Shown here piece after piece: positions 18,211-27,192 of a stretch of DNA of 64,000 nucleotides. The stretch spans positions 310,001 through 374,000 of the forward strand of contig CANLSQ010000003.1 of assembly GCA_947493955.1 (NCBI GenBank), read 5' to 3'. Position 1 is the first letter of the stretch; each line of letters opens with the position of its first letter. Both the position numbers and the translations under genes were made by a program. Under the pieces are notes generated by a model that was not told the origin of the DNA, did not search any database, and saw only the letters and a program-made list of their open reading frames with translations. The DNA is from an uncultured Sphingomonadaceae bacterium (GTDB lineage: Bacteria > Pseudomonadota > Alphaproteobacteria > Sphingomonadales > Sphingomonadaceae).

Positions 18211-18759
18211 TCACCTTTCTACTATGATCCACCATCCGGCGAACGGGCGAGGCTTGTCGCCATGTTCCGGATAGCTGAGATGTCCGTCGATGCGATAGCC
18301 GCCATAATCATAGCGCAATTCGGGGATGGGGCTGTCCGGCTCAAATAACACGCGGTAGGCACGGCTGCGATGTTCCGTCTCGCCTGATGTGTCTTTAAAC
18401 TCCAGCAGACCGCGATACTCCCTGCCATCAGACATTTGGATCACGGCAGCGCTGGCGCAACGCTCCGGCGGGAAATCCATTGCCTTGTTTAGCGGTGTAT
18501 CATCGACAACCAAGACCATCCAATGAGCTGTTTCGTTTTTCTCCGCTTGGGTTCCGGTCATCGTCAGGATGCGGAATATATCGCCAGATCGCGACAAACC
18601 CATCTGCTCTTTTTCCGTAAGCGGTTTGCGATCCCCGCAATCGGTTGAGGCGCTATATTGATCATAGCGATAGCCTTCACGCTCCTCTGCTTGCGCCGGT
18701 CCCGCGATGGCTAGCCCCAAAAGGATCGATCCAGCGATCATGGTCTTGCCGCGAACCAT
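18211..18759 (-). CDS. Exported hypothetical protein
   Basis: This 182-residue product has a standard signal peptide (MIAGSILLGLAIAGPAQAEE, cleaved after AQA). The mature part has two Cys (TDCGDRKP and ERCASA) that could form a disulfide. No domain was recognised. The stop lies one base after that of the convergent MFS gene, and the start overlaps the stop of the upstream SDR gene by one base, so it is the second gene of a small operon. It is probably a periplasmic protein of unknown role. Confidence 0.65.
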   Translation of the reverse strand: MVRGKTMIAGSILLGLAIAGPAQAEEREGYRYDQYSASTDCGDRKPLTEKEQMGLSRSGDIFRILTMTGTQAEKNETAHWMVLVVDDTPLNKAMDFPPERCASAAVIQMSDGREYRGLLEFKDTSGETEHRSRAYRVLFEPDSPIPELRYDYGGYRIDGHLSYPEHGDKPRPFAGWWIIVER

Positions 18760-19499
18760 TATAACAACAGTCCGCCGTCTGCGATCAGCGTTTGTCCGAC
18801 AACATAGCTGGCGAGTGGAGAGGCCAGAAACAATGATAGTCCTGCCATATCCTCAGGATCACCAATACGGCCAACGGGAATATTCCGGATTGTTGCCTCC
18901 CGGCGTTTGGGATTTTCCGTTGTCACCGCCGTCATCTTGGTGGCGATCAGGCCTGGTGCAATGCCGTTTACCCGAATGCCATCAGGGGCCCATGCCTTGC
19001 CCAGTGTCCGGGTCAATCCCATCGCCCCGGTTTTCGAGGCATTATAGGCAGGATTGCCAACGGTCGCGTGAAAGGCGGCGGTCGAGCTGATGATGATCAG
19101 CGATCCCTGTGCCTTTTTGAGCAGGTCATGAAATTGTCCGGCAAAGGTCATCAGGCTGTTGAGATTGACCTGGATCACCTTGGCAAAATTGTCCGGTTCA
19201 AATTCCTGCCTCTTGTAAAGTACCATGCCTTGCGAACAGATGAGCACATCCAGACGATCGAAAGTCTGCCGATAGGCGGCAATGGCGACGTCGTCGGCCG
19301 CATCGACCTGCGCATAATGCAGGCCTTCCAGATCAGAGCCTTCGTCCTTGGAATAGTCATCGGTCCCGGCACGGGTGCCGGTGACATGAACCTCCGCACC
19401 GCATTCCCGGAAAGCCTGTGCCGTGGCATTGCCGATTCCGCTGGAGCCGCCAATGACGGACACTATTTTATCTTTATAATCCAGAGATGCATTGATCAT
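18759..19499 (-). CDS. Short-chain dehydrogenase/reductase (SDR)
   Basis: The ATG at 19499 is preferred because GGAAGAGG stands at the right distance before it; a longer in-frame start at 19529 is unlikely. The 246-residue product has the NAD(P)-binding GGSSGIG motif near residue 18 and YNASKTGAMG with the catalytic Tyr and Lys (Y-x3-K). A C-terminal GRIGDPEDMAGLSLFLASPLASYVVGQTLIADGG is standard for classical SDRs. The substrate cannot be read from the sequence. It is divergent from another SDR at 19600, with about 100 bases between them. Confidence 0.88.
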   Translation of the reverse strand: MINASLDYKDKIVSVIGGSSGIGNATAQAFRECGAEVHVTGTRAGTDDYSKDEGSDLEGLHYAQVDAADDVAIAAYRQTFDRLDVLICSQGMVLYKRQEFEPDNFAKVIQVNLNSLMTFAGQFHDLLKKAQGSLIIISSTAAFHATVGNPAYNASKTGAMGLTRTLGKAWAPDGIRVNGIAPGLIATKMTAVTTENPKRREATIRNIPVGRIGDPEDMAGLSLFLASPLASYVVGQTLIADGGLLL

Positions 19500-19599
19500 G
19501 TCTATCCTCTTCCTTTTGCCCCTATGCAAAGCGATATTGGCCGAGCCAATGGCGATGGTCTAGAGCCTATTGTGATAACGCATCATCCAGAGGATAATT

Positions 19600-20370
19600 A
19601 TGGACATTCCCTTCTCACTCGCAGGTCGGACCGCGCTGATCGCCGGGGCATCATCCGGACTGGGCGCCCATTTCGCAGAATTATTTGGTGCGGCAGGTGC
19701 CAATGTTGTGCTGGGCGCGCGCCGTACGGATCGCACGGCCGAAGTAGCAGAGAAAATTGTGGCAGCCGGCGGCAATGCATTGGCGGTGCCTCTCGATGTC
19801 ACGGATGAGACATCCGTCATCGCCGCCTATGATGCAGCAGAAGCAGAATATGGCACGGTGGATTCGATTGTCGCCAATGCCGGGTTCAGTGAACCGGGAC
19901 GAACCACCGAACTGCCGCTGGCTGACGTGCAGCGGCTGGTGAACACAAATTTCATGGGTGTTTATGCGGCCGCCCGGGAAGGGGCCAAACGTCTGATCGC
20001 CAACGGCAGCCGTGAGAAGGAAAACGGACGTGTCACCATTGTCGGTTCGATAACCTCCCGACTGACCGCCAATGGCGACAGCGCCTATGCCGCGACAAAA
20101 GCCGGCGTAACCCATTTGGGGCGAAATATGGCGCGCGAATGGGTGCGGCAGGGGGTCAATGTGAACACCATCCATCCCGGCTATATCGCCACCGAAATAC
20201 AAGGCGATTGGTATCAGACTGACGGAGGCAAGGCGCAGATCGCGGGTTTCCACCGCCGCCGTTTGCAGGACATGGCGTCGCTTGATGCGATGATGCTCTA
20301 TTTTTCATCAGACGCGTCGAGATCGGTGACGGGCTCGGATATGGTCGTGGATGACGGCCAATCTCTTTGA
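19600..20370 (+). CDS. Short-chain dehydrogenase/reductase (SDR)
   Basis: This 256-residue classical SDR begins MDIPFSLAGRTALIAGASSGLG, the dinucleotide-binding motif. VANAGFSEPG is the N-A-G element and YAATKAGVTHLGRN is the catalytic Tyr-x3-Lys. It is divergent from the SDR that ends at 18759, and its stop lies a few bases before that of the convergent xdhC-like gene. It probably oxidises or reduces a hydroxy-acyl or alicyclic intermediate; the exact reaction is unknown. Confidence 0.87.
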   Translation: MDIPFSLAGRTALIAGASSGLGAHFAELFGAAGANVVLGARRTDRTAEVAEKIVAAGGNALAVPLDVTDETSVIAAYDAAEAEYGTVDSIVANAGFSEPGRTTELPLADVQRLVNTNFMGVYAAAREGAKRLIANGSREKENGRVTIVGSITSRLTANGDSAYAATKAGVTHLGRNMAREWVRQGVNVNTIHPGYIATEIQGDWYQTDGGKAQIAGFHRRRLQDMASLDAMMLYFSSDASRSVTGSDMVVDDGQSL

Positions 20371-20378
20371 GGCAGTCG

Positions 20379-21341
20379 CTATAGTGCTATATGCCCATGC
20401 GTCCGGCTGAACTTGCTGTGATAGGTTTCGATTATCTCCGTCAGCGTGGATAACGCCAGCGTTGCCGGATCACGCGTGGACGGGATGATACCAATGGGCG
20501 CTTTCATGCGTTTGATGTCCTCGTCGCCGACGCCGATGTCGCTCAGCAATGCCTTGCGCGTATCGTGGGTTTTGAAACTGCCCATCGCGCCGATGTAGAA
20601 GGCTGGTGATTCCAGCGCCTGTTTCATCAGCTCCGCTTCCCAGTCATGGTCGTGAAAATAGAAGACACAGGCGGTCCATGGGTCGGCCTGATAATGGTCA
20701 GTCGCCGCCGGGGTTTTTAGCAGACTGACGGTACCGCCCTGTTCGGTAACACGTGCCACTATGTCGGTATCAGGCGACAATATTTCGCAGTCGAGTCCAT
20801 AGGATGCCGTGAGACTGGCGAGATTCTCCACCACTGCGCCATGGCCGAGGATCACGATTTTCGCGGGAGGGACATGATTGACATGGACCCATGATCCTGC
20901 GCTGATAACGGCTTGACCCTGTTCGGCTGGCGTACAGCTTAGCGCCCCTGTTTCGCGGTCCATGCTGATGGTGAAGGGCTGTCGTTCCTCGACTGCATTA
21001 TGTAGTTCTGTTGCGGCCTGCGCATCTGGCAAGGGCGTAAAAAGCAAATCGATACCGCCACCACAGGGAAGGCGAATGTCGAGATAGGGCGAACCCGCGC
21101 CAAAGCGGACCTCGCGTGGTGCACCTGCGCTGATGCAATCGATGGCTTCCGCGATCACCGCCGTTTCGATGCAACCGCCGGAAAAGGACCCCGCGGCACT
21201 TCCATCCGCTGCGACTGTCATATGCGCGCCGGGATTGCGGGTGGAGGCGCCTGTGACCGCCGTCAGCGTCACAAGGGTGCAGTCCAGACCGGTCTCGGTC
21301 TTGTCTTTCAGAAACTGGAATATCGGAAATATATTGTTCAA
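20379..21341 (-). CDS. XdhC/CoxI-family molybdenum hydroxylase maturation protein
   Basis: This 320-residue product starts at a TTG and carries GSFSGGCIETAVIAEAI near residue 53, the XdhC N-terminal S-x-G-G-C-x-E motif. The Rossmann part follows with IVILGHGAVVENLASL. GAMGSFKTHDTRKALL and PIGI appear near the C-terminus, as in XdhC family proteins. XdhC binds molybdenum cofactor and inserts its sulfurated form into xanthine-oxidase-family enzymes. The natural client here is the IorAB hydroxylase at 4-7 kb, although the genes are 14 kb apart. That link is inferred. Confidence 0.85.
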   Translation of the reverse strand: MNNIFPIFQFLKDKTETGLDCTLVTLTAVTGASTRNPGAHMTVAADGSAAGSFSGGCIETAVIAEAIDCISAGAPREVRFGAGSPYLDIRLPCGGGIDLLFTPLPDAQAATELHNAVEERQPFTISMDRETGALSCTPAEQGQAVISAGSWVHVNHVPPAKIVILGHGAVVENLASLTASYGLDCEILSPDTDIVARVTEQGGTVSLLKTPAATDHYQADPWTACVFYFHDHDWEAELMKQALESPAFYIGAMGSFKTHDTRKALLSDIGVGDEDIKRMKAPIGIIPSTRDPATLALSTLTEIIETYHSKFSRTHGHIAL

Positions 21342-21408
21342 GCGCGCTGCAATCTATTGTTTTATAGATGCTAGCCCAGTTTGGCGGATCCCTGCAATCT
21401 TTCCTTTG

Positions 21409-22182
21409 CTACCGACCTCCGGTCACGAACAGGCATTGGCCGGTGACCCAGCTGGCGGCAGGCGAGGCCATATAGATGACGGCGGCGGCAATATCATCTT
21501 CGGTGCCATAGCGCTGCAACGGGATGCCAATATGCTTGAGCAATTTCTCGCGGTCCTCTTCGGATTTTACCCCCATGGATTCGTCAAAATTCTCGGTTGG
21601 GATCGGGCCGGGCGCTACCGCATTGACGCGGATTTTCGGGGCGAGTTCGAGCGACAGGGTGCTGGTCAGGCTGTTCACCGCCGCCTTGGATGCGCCATAA
21701 GGTCCGTTCTTAATCTGTCCGCCAAAGGACGCGCGGGACGAGGTATTGATGATCACGCCGCCGTCATCCTGCATATGTTTGGCGGCGACGACAGCACCCA
21801 TCCAGACGCTTTTGAGGTTGAGGTCAATCTGTGCATCCCAGTTGGCTTCTGGTGTTTTGGTGAGATAGCGGGGCGTACCATCGGGCAATCCGCCGGCATT
21901 GCTGACCCAGATTGTCAGTTTGCCCAGCTCTTCGACGGTCCGTTCGGCCAGATGTTCGAGCGCCGCCATGTCGGTGACATCGGTGGCGACGGTTATCGCC
22001 CTGCGACCCAGCGCGCGGATCTCTTCCGCCACGGCTTCCAGATCGCCTGCCGTTCGGGCGGCCAGCGCCACATCCGCGCCGGCTTCTGCCAGACCCAGCG
22101 CGATGGCGCGGCCAATACCCTTGCCAGCGCCGGTGACAACCGCAACGTCACCTTCCAGTTTGAAATTGTCCAAAATGCTCAT
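21409..22182 (-). CDS. Short-chain dehydrogenase/reductase (SDR)
   Basis: This 257-residue product starts MSILDNFKLEGDVAVVTGAGKGIG, the NAD(P) motif, with VSNAGG and YGASKAAVNSL carrying the catalytic Tyr and Lys. It is the last gene of the leftward operon HMG-CoA-lyase-like/HyuA/HyuB/SDR, separated from hyuB by 71 bases that hold a strong hairpin overlapping its ribosome-binding site. It probably acts on a hydroxy acid or ketone from the same pathway. Confidence 0.87.
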   Translation of the reverse strand: MSILDNFKLEGDVAVVTGAGKGIGRAIALGLAEAGADVALAARTAGDLEAVAEEIRALGRRAITVATDVTDMAALEHLAERTVEELGKLTIWVSNAGGLPDGTPRYLTKTPEANWDAQIDLNLKSVWMGAVVAAKHMQDDGGVIINTSSRASFGGQIKNGPYGASKAAVNSLTSTLSLELAPKIRVNAVAPGPIPTENFDESMGVKSEEDREKLLKHIGIPLQRYGTEDDIAAAVIYMASPAASWVTGQCLFVTGGR

Positions 22183-22194
22183 GTGTAAAGCTCT

Positions 22195-22225
22195 CCCTTG
22201 CCGCCGTGATGATCGGCGGCAAGGG
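22195..22225 (-). promoter_or_regulatory. Twelve-base-pair hairpin over the SDR ribosome-binding site
   Basis: CCCTTGCCGCCG and CGGCGGCAAGGG form a perfect stem with a seven-base loop. On the transcript (minus strand) the 3' arm contains the AAGGG of the AAGGGAGAG ribosome-binding site for the SDR at 22182. It has no T-run, so it is not a plain terminator. It could limit translation of the last gene or stabilise the upstream message. Confidence 0.6.
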
Positions 22226-22253
22226 GGAAGTCCACTAGCAGAAGGATGGGTGG

Positions 22254-24119
22254 CTATGCGGCGGCATGTCCCGGTTGCACGGGCGCGGGTAGGCCGGTTT
22301 CCTCCAGACAGTTGGTGCGCAGCGTTTCGATATCCGGTCCGAAGTTAAACGGGCTGTCGGTTTCGATGATCCGGTTTGCCATATCGGCACGCAACCTTTC
22401 CGTAGCGCCTGTGTCAACTTTTCCGTCATCCGCGACGACCACGCCATATTCGCGCGCGCCATCAACCGTGACCAGTCCTTGGCGGATTTCCAGGGCTACC
22501 AGCTCGGGATCGCGCTCCAGCGGGCTCCCCCATCCGCCGCCGCCCCAGGTGATGAAGTGCAACTGATCACCCTCTTCCACGGTGACTTCCTCAACTTTGT
22601 TCCCGATTATGGTGCTGCTGCCATCCTCTTTCTCCAGAATTTTCCGCGCGCGCTTGCCCGGCTCACCACCATTCACGCCCCATGGCGGAACGAACCAGCG
22701 GTCATCATGGATAGAGATCGTGCCGGATGCGAGGAAGCGATAGGTAAGGTAGATACCGTTACCGCCACGATGCAGCCCCGCTCCGCCGCTATCCGGTGCT
22801 GTCTCGTAGCGCTCAATCCGCAGCGGGAAATAGCGCTCCAGAAACTCGTTCGGCACATTGGTAAAGCCGGGCCATAGCGAATGCCCATCCGGTCCATCAC
22901 CCAGAGGCCGTCCCGGAATGCCGCCAAAGCCGATTTGGAACAGCTGAAACCAGTCACCTTTCTTGTCATTGCCGGAATAGAACAGATGAGGCGAGGATGA
23001 GAATCCTGCGGCATTGAGGAATTCCGGCGTCTTCTGGCCCAGTAACCCACCCAGAATGTCGAAAATCCGGCCCAATGCATGGGTGCGACCCGATAATGCC
23101 GCCGGGAATTTCGGTTTGAGCAGCGATCCTTCCGGAATCCGTACATCAATCAGATCATAGAATCCGTCATTGAACAGGATTTGCGGGTCGAAAACCATGA
23201 TCATGTAGATACCGAAAAACATCTTGAACATGTTCTCGTTGAGAAAGAAGTTGATGGAAGCTCCGCTTTGCGGGTCCGTACCTTCGAAGTCGAGAATAAC
23301 TCTGTCACCCTCTCGCCGCATGGTGCATTTGATCTTGTAAGGACCGGCACCAATGCCATCGTCGCAAATATAGTCTTCAAAGCTGACCGGCTCTTCGCCA
23401 ATCGCTTGACCAATAAGGGTTTTCATCGCCCTGTGATTGCGCGCCAGCAACTCTTGCGTTGCAGAAACGTAGACATCGTCACCAAACCGTTCTGCCATTT
23501 CGATGACGCGTCGGGCGGCTACGCGGCAGGATGCGATAATCGCGTTGAGATCCGCCTGACACCAATCCGGCTTGCGCGTCTGGTGCATGACAAGCTTCAT
23601 GAGGTCTTCGTTATATTCTCCTTTTTTCCAGATTTTTACTGGCGGAATGCGTACGCCTTCTTCGAAAATGGACTTGGCGTCGATGGGCATGGAACCTACG
23701 ACCTTGCCGCCAATATCCGATTGATGGCCAAACATGGCAGTATAAGCAATCAGGCGGCCGTCCTTGAATATGGGCAGTAAGATCAACCAGTCATTATTGT
23801 GGCTGACCGCGCCTTCGCAGCTATAGGGATCGGAAAGGAAGATCATGTCGCCATCTTCCAGCGTGCCATCATATTGGCGGAGGAAGCCGTCAATGAAGCT
23901 TCCAAACTGGCCAACGATCATCTTCCCGGTGTGATCGGCAATCAGCGGAAAGGCATCGCCCTGTTCCCTGATGCCGGGAGACATGGCCGTGCGAACCAGT
24001 GTCGCGTCCATTTCAATGCGCGCATTACGCAGGGCGTTTTCGATAATGTCGAGTGTAACCGGATCAATGTCGATTTTATCAAACGGCGTGTCATTGGTTT
24101 CAATAATTGTTGCAGGCAT
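22254..24119 (-). CDS. hyuB: Hydantoinase B/oxoprolinase-family protein
   Basis: This 621-residue product begins with FDKIDIDPVTLDIIENALRNA and is followed by ATLVRTAMSPGIREQGDAFPLIADHTG. It contains DLNAIIASCRVAARRVIEM and later GGAGLHRGGNGIYLTYRF, and the C-terminal HFITWGGGGWGSPLERDP. These are the hallmarks of the HyuB subunit, the second half of ATP-dependent hydantoinase, 5-oxoprolinase and acetone carboxylase-type enzymes. It pairs with HyuA encoded directly upstream. The family opens or carboxylates amide and carbonyl substrates using ATP. The real substrate here is unknown; a racemase-like gene and a CoA-transferase lie in the same locus. Confidence 0.9.
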   Translation of the reverse strand: MPATIIETNDTPFDKIDIDPVTLDIIENALRNARIEMDATLVRTAMSPGIREQGDAFPLIADHTGKMIVGQFGSFIDGFLRQYDGTLEDGDMIFLSDPYSCEGAVSHNNDWLILLPIFKDGRLIAYTAMFGHQSDIGGKVVGSMPIDAKSIFEEGVRIPPVKIWKKGEYNEDLMKLVMHQTRKPDWCQADLNAIIASCRVAARRVIEMAERFGDDVYVSATQELLARNHRAMKTLIGQAIGEEPVSFEDYICDDGIGAGPYKIKCTMRREGDRVILDFEGTDPQSGASINFFLNENMFKMFFGIYMIMVFDPQILFNDGFYDLIDVRIPEGSLLKPKFPAALSGRTHALGRIFDILGGLLGQKTPEFLNAAGFSSSPHLFYSGNDKKGDWFQLFQIGFGGIPGRPLGDGPDGHSLWPGFTNVPNEFLERYFPLRIERYETAPDSGGAGLHRGGNGIYLTYRFLASGTISIHDDRWFVPPWGVNGGEPGKRARKILEKEDGSSTIIGNKVEEVTVEEGDQLHFITWGGGGWGSPLERDPELVALEIRQGLVTVDGAREYGVVVADDGKVDTGATERLRADMANRIIETDSPFNFGPDIETLRTNCLEETGLPAPVQPGHAAA

Positions 24120-24120
24120 T

Positions 24121-26178
24121 TTATTGTCCCTCCGCCAGATTTATGAGGATATTGCCGACTGCATCCACTTCTCCGACACAGCCTGTTTCGATGAGAGTCG
24201 TCGAGTCCATCTCCACAACGATCGCCGGCCCAGTTATGACATCACCCTGTTTGAGTTTGGCACGATCGTAAATCGCCCCGTCCTGTTCTGCGCCATCCAT
24301 CCACAATTTATGATCGCGGATTTTGGCATCCGATGGGTCGCCATTACCCTTTGGTAACTCGGCGGCTGGTAAATTGAGTGATTGGCCCAGAGCCACGGCG
24401 CGCAGGTTCACAATCTCATGCGGTGTATCCATGTTAAATGTGAAGAGGCGGTGATGCTCTTCGTCAAAGCGGGCCAAAATGCCGTTAATCCCATCGCGAT
24501 CCAGCACTTCCGGTGTGATAGTCAATGGCACCTCAAAAGCCTGTCCGGCATAGCGCACATCAACTTCAAACTCGCTGGTAATGTCTGCCTCCGCAACGCC
24601 ATCAGATAATAATTCCGCGCGGGTTTGATCGGCCATTTCCTTCAGGATCGCGATCAGCTCGGATGCTTTCGTCGTGGTTGCAAGGCGAGAGAAAGAGCGC
24701 GCCGTTTCTGTACGCATCCGCGTGGTTGCGTCGCCGAGCGCACAGAGTACACCGGGAGATACCGGCGATACCGCTGGCCAACTGCCCATCAGTTTGGCAA
24801 CCGCGTTAACGTGCAGTGGTCCTGCTCCGCCAAAACCCATGAGGGCGAAGTGGCGAGGATCATAGCCTTGTTGGACCGAGATCATTCGAAGTGCGCCGAA
24901 CATATTTTCGTTTACAATATCGATTATGCCGCGCGCAGCTGACATTAGGTCAATGCCCAGTGCATCGGCGATTTTTTGAACCGATTTCTTGGCACCTTCG
25001 CGGTCGAGTTGGAAAGAGCCGCCGAGCAAGTTTTCCGGCAAATATCCAAGAACAACATTGGCGTCTGTAACCGTCGGTTCTTCGCCGCCTTTGCCATAGG
25101 CGACCGGTCCCGGCACCGCGCCTGCGGATTGGGGACCGACGCGCAGCGCGCCAGTCAGCTCCGGCACATAGGCAATCGAACCGCCGCCAGCGCCGACTGT
25201 TTTCACGTCCAGCGAAGAAGCGCGTACCGACAAATGGCCGACTTCAGTCGTTCGCACCCGCCTCGGTTCCAGATTTTCGATGAGCGCCACATCGGTTGAG
25301 GTGCCGCCAACGTCGAGCGTCAGGATATTTTTCAGACCTGCATTTTTTGCCACCCAGACAGCACCCGTAACGCCGCCAGCGGGACCGGACATCAGAATGT
25401 TGACCGGATGCTCTTCCGCCTTCTGTGAAGACATTAGGCCGCCGTCCGAGCGTAACAGCGAGAAGCGTCCTGCCATTCCGGCCTCAGCGAGCTTGGATCG
25501 CAGATTTGAGACATAGTGGCCCACGACGGGCCGCACCGCTGCATTGGCAACCGTGGTCAAGGTCCGCTCATATTCCTGCATCTCAGGAAGCACTTCATGG
25601 CTTAGCGAATAGGGGACATCCGGCATTTCAGCCGCGACCATCTCGCCAATCCGGCTTTCGTGCGCGCCATTGGTATAGGCGTTCATTAGCGACACCGTGA
25701 CGGCTTCCACACCCTGATTTTTCAGATGTGTGATGGCTTCGGAAACGCTGTTTTCATCCAGCCGGCGGACTTCGTTACCATCGGCATCCATGCGCTCTTT
25801 CACGGTCACGGTATCTTCCAGCGCCGCTAGCGGCTGTGGCTTTGGCCAGATAATCCAGGCAGCAAGACCACCGGGCACAAAGCTCCGCGCAATCTGCATG
25901 ATATCGCGATAGCCCTCGGTGGTTATAAGGCCGACTTTTGCGCCTTTCCCTTCCAGAACGGCATTGGTGGCGACAGTTGTCCCGTGGAGAAAATATTCAA
26001 TCTCGCTGGCCTGCACATCGGCATCGGTACAAATGGCGTTCACGCCGTTCAAGATGCCTTCGGAGCTATCGTGGGGGGTGGACGGTGTTTTGGTGCGCCA
26101 GAATTGTCCGGTTTCATCATTGAACAGCAATAGATCGGTAAAGGTTCCCCCGACATCAACGCCTAGTCGATACCCCAT
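24121..26178 (-). CDS. hyuA: Hydantoinase A/oxoprolinase-family protein
   Basis: This 685-residue product starts GYRLGVDVGGTFTDLLLFND, the acetate/sugar-kinase-like ATPase phosphate motif of HyuA. It continues with EYFLHGTTVATNAVLEGKGA, GGLMSSQKAEEHPVNILMSGPAGGVTG (cited here as the S-G-P-A-G-G-V element), and LTLDVGGTSTDVALI, the second phosphate motif. FALMGFGGAGPLHVNAVA closes the catalytic domain. HyuA and HyuB together form the active enzyme. The start of HyuB lies one base beyond the end of this gene. Length and motifs are typical, so the enzyme should be functional. Confidence 0.92.
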   Translation of the reverse strand: MGYRLGVDVGGTFTDLLLFNDETGQFWRTKTPSTPHDSSEGILNGVNAICTDADVQASEIEYFLHGTTVATNAVLEGKGAKVGLITTEGYRDIMQIARSFVPGGLAAWIIWPKPQPLAALEDTVTVKERMDADGNEVRRLDENSVSEAITHLKNQGVEAVTVSLMNAYTNGAHESRIGEMVAAEMPDVPYSLSHEVLPEMQEYERTLTTVANAAVRPVVGHYVSNLRSKLAEAGMAGRFSLLRSDGGLMSSQKAEEHPVNILMSGPAGGVTGAVWVAKNAGLKNILTLDVGGTSTDVALIENLEPRRVRTTEVGHLSVRASSLDVKTVGAGGGSIAYVPELTGALRVGPQSAGAVPGPVAYGKGGEEPTVTDANVVLGYLPENLLGGSFQLDREGAKKSVQKIADALGIDLMSAARGIIDIVNENMFGALRMISVQQGYDPRHFALMGFGGAGPLHVNAVAKLMGSWPAVSPVSPGVLCALGDATTRMRTETARSFSRLATTTKASELIAILKEMADQTRAELLSDGVAEADITSEFEVDVRYAGQAFEVPLTITPEVLDRDGINGILARFDEEHHRLFTFNMDTPHEIVNLRAVALGQSLNLPAAELPKGNGDPSDAKIRDHKLWMDGAEQDGAIYDRAKLKQGDVITGPAIVVEMDSTTLIETGCVGEVDAVGNILINLAEGQ

Positions 26179-26208
26179 ATATCATTCTCTCTCTTGTAAT
26201 TTATGCAT

Positions 26209-27129
26209 TCAGGCTTCGGCTCTTGCGACAAGCGATGGCAATGGCCGTTTCATTATTGTTTCAAACCACTGGTTAGTGGCGATGGCTTTCGTTAAATCGA
26301 CGCCATGCCCGATCGCGGAACGGTCGAGCAGGTTGATCAAGTCCTCGGTCGCTATATTGCCGGTGGCGTTAGGAGCGAACGGGCAGCCACCGAGACCACC
26401 AAGACTAGCATCGAGCGTAGAAACACCCGACCGGACCGCCGCCCAGGCATTTGCGATCCCGGTATTGCGCGTGTCATGAAAGTGCGCGCGCATCGTGATA
26501 TGGTCGGGTAAAATTTCGCTGAGACGCCCGAACAAATCCTCGACCTGTCTGGGCACACCGACCCCAATTGTGTCGGCCAGCGCAATTTCGAGCGGTTCTT
26601 CCTCCGCCATTTCACTTGCGATATTCAGCACGGTCTCAGGCGGGACATGGCCTTCAAAGGGGCATCCAAAGGCGGCAGAGATCGTAACCTGCGCCTTTAA
26701 GCCTTCCCCCTTGGCAAAGCGGATCATCTCGCGATTCTCTCTTATGCCCTGTTCAATGGTCTGGCCCTGATTCTTCTCACCGAAAGTATCGCTTGCGACG
26801 ATCACGCAACCGGCTTCATCAATTCCGCGCTTACCGCCTTCTTTCGTCGCAAGTCCGCGCAAGACGCCGCGCTTGTTGAGGCACAGGCCGATATAGGACA
26901 TGTCGTCACGATCAGGTAGGCCAGCGATAACGGCCTCGGCGTCGGCCATTTGCGGAACACGCCCCGGATGGACGAAGCTTGCGACCTCCATCCGGCGAAT
27001 GCCGGCGTCGATCATGTGATTGATCAGCCCCAGCTTGTCCGCGGTCGATATGATATCCAGCTCGTTCTGCAGTCCGTCACGCGGACCGACTTCGACGATA
27101 TCGACAGATACGGGGTTTTCATGTGCCAT
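26209..27129 (-). CDS. HMG-CoA lyase-like aldolase
   Basis: The ATG at 27129 gives 306 residues beginning MAHENPVSVDIVEVGPRDGLQNE. The metal and substrate site V-G-P-R-D-G-L-Q is intact, as are AFGCPFEGHV and LGGLGGCPFAPNATGNIATED, which includes the mobile-loop Cys used by HMG-CoA lyases. The enzyme should cleave a 3-hydroxy-3-methylglutaryl-type CoA ester to acetyl-CoA plus a keto acid, or a related substrate. It is the first gene of the leftward operon, and a GntR-type operator lies in its 5' leader. A paralogue stands at 37230-38162. Confidence 0.88.
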   Translation of the reverse strand: MAHENPVSVDIVEVGPRDGLQNELDIISTADKLGLINHMIDAGIRRMEVASFVHPGRVPQMADAEAVIAGLPDRDDMSYIGLCLNKRGVLRGLATKEGGKRGIDEAGCVIVASDTFGEKNQGQTIEQGIRENREMIRFAKGEGLKAQVTISAAFGCPFEGHVPPETVLNIASEMAEEEPLEIALADTIGVGVPRQVEDLFGRLSEILPDHITMRAHFHDTRNTGIANAWAAVRSGVSTLDASLGGLGGCPFAPNATGNIATEDLINLLDRSAIGHGVDLTKAIATNQWFETIMKRPLPSLVARAEA

Positions 27130-27133
27130 AGAA

Positions 27134-27145
27134 ATTGTATACAAT
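27134..27145. promoter_or_regulatory. GntR-type operator, copy 1
   Basis: A perfect palindrome ATTGTATACAAT sits between the divergent HMG-CoA-lyase-like gene (five bases before its ATG) and the CaiB gene (48 bases before its ATG). The same twelve bases recur at 29114-29125. FCD-type GntR repressors commonly bind short A/T-rich palindromes with a TTGTATACAA core, and a gene for such a regulator is at 28379-29026. Confidence 0.75.
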
Positions 27146-27192
27146 CCATATTGTGCTTTGTATAGCAAAAGCATCATGCAGGAGGTTTTTTA

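Noticed and set aside
19185-19205. AATTGTCCGGTTCAAATT in an SDR gene
   Set aside because: Only the left half agrees and it is inside a gene.
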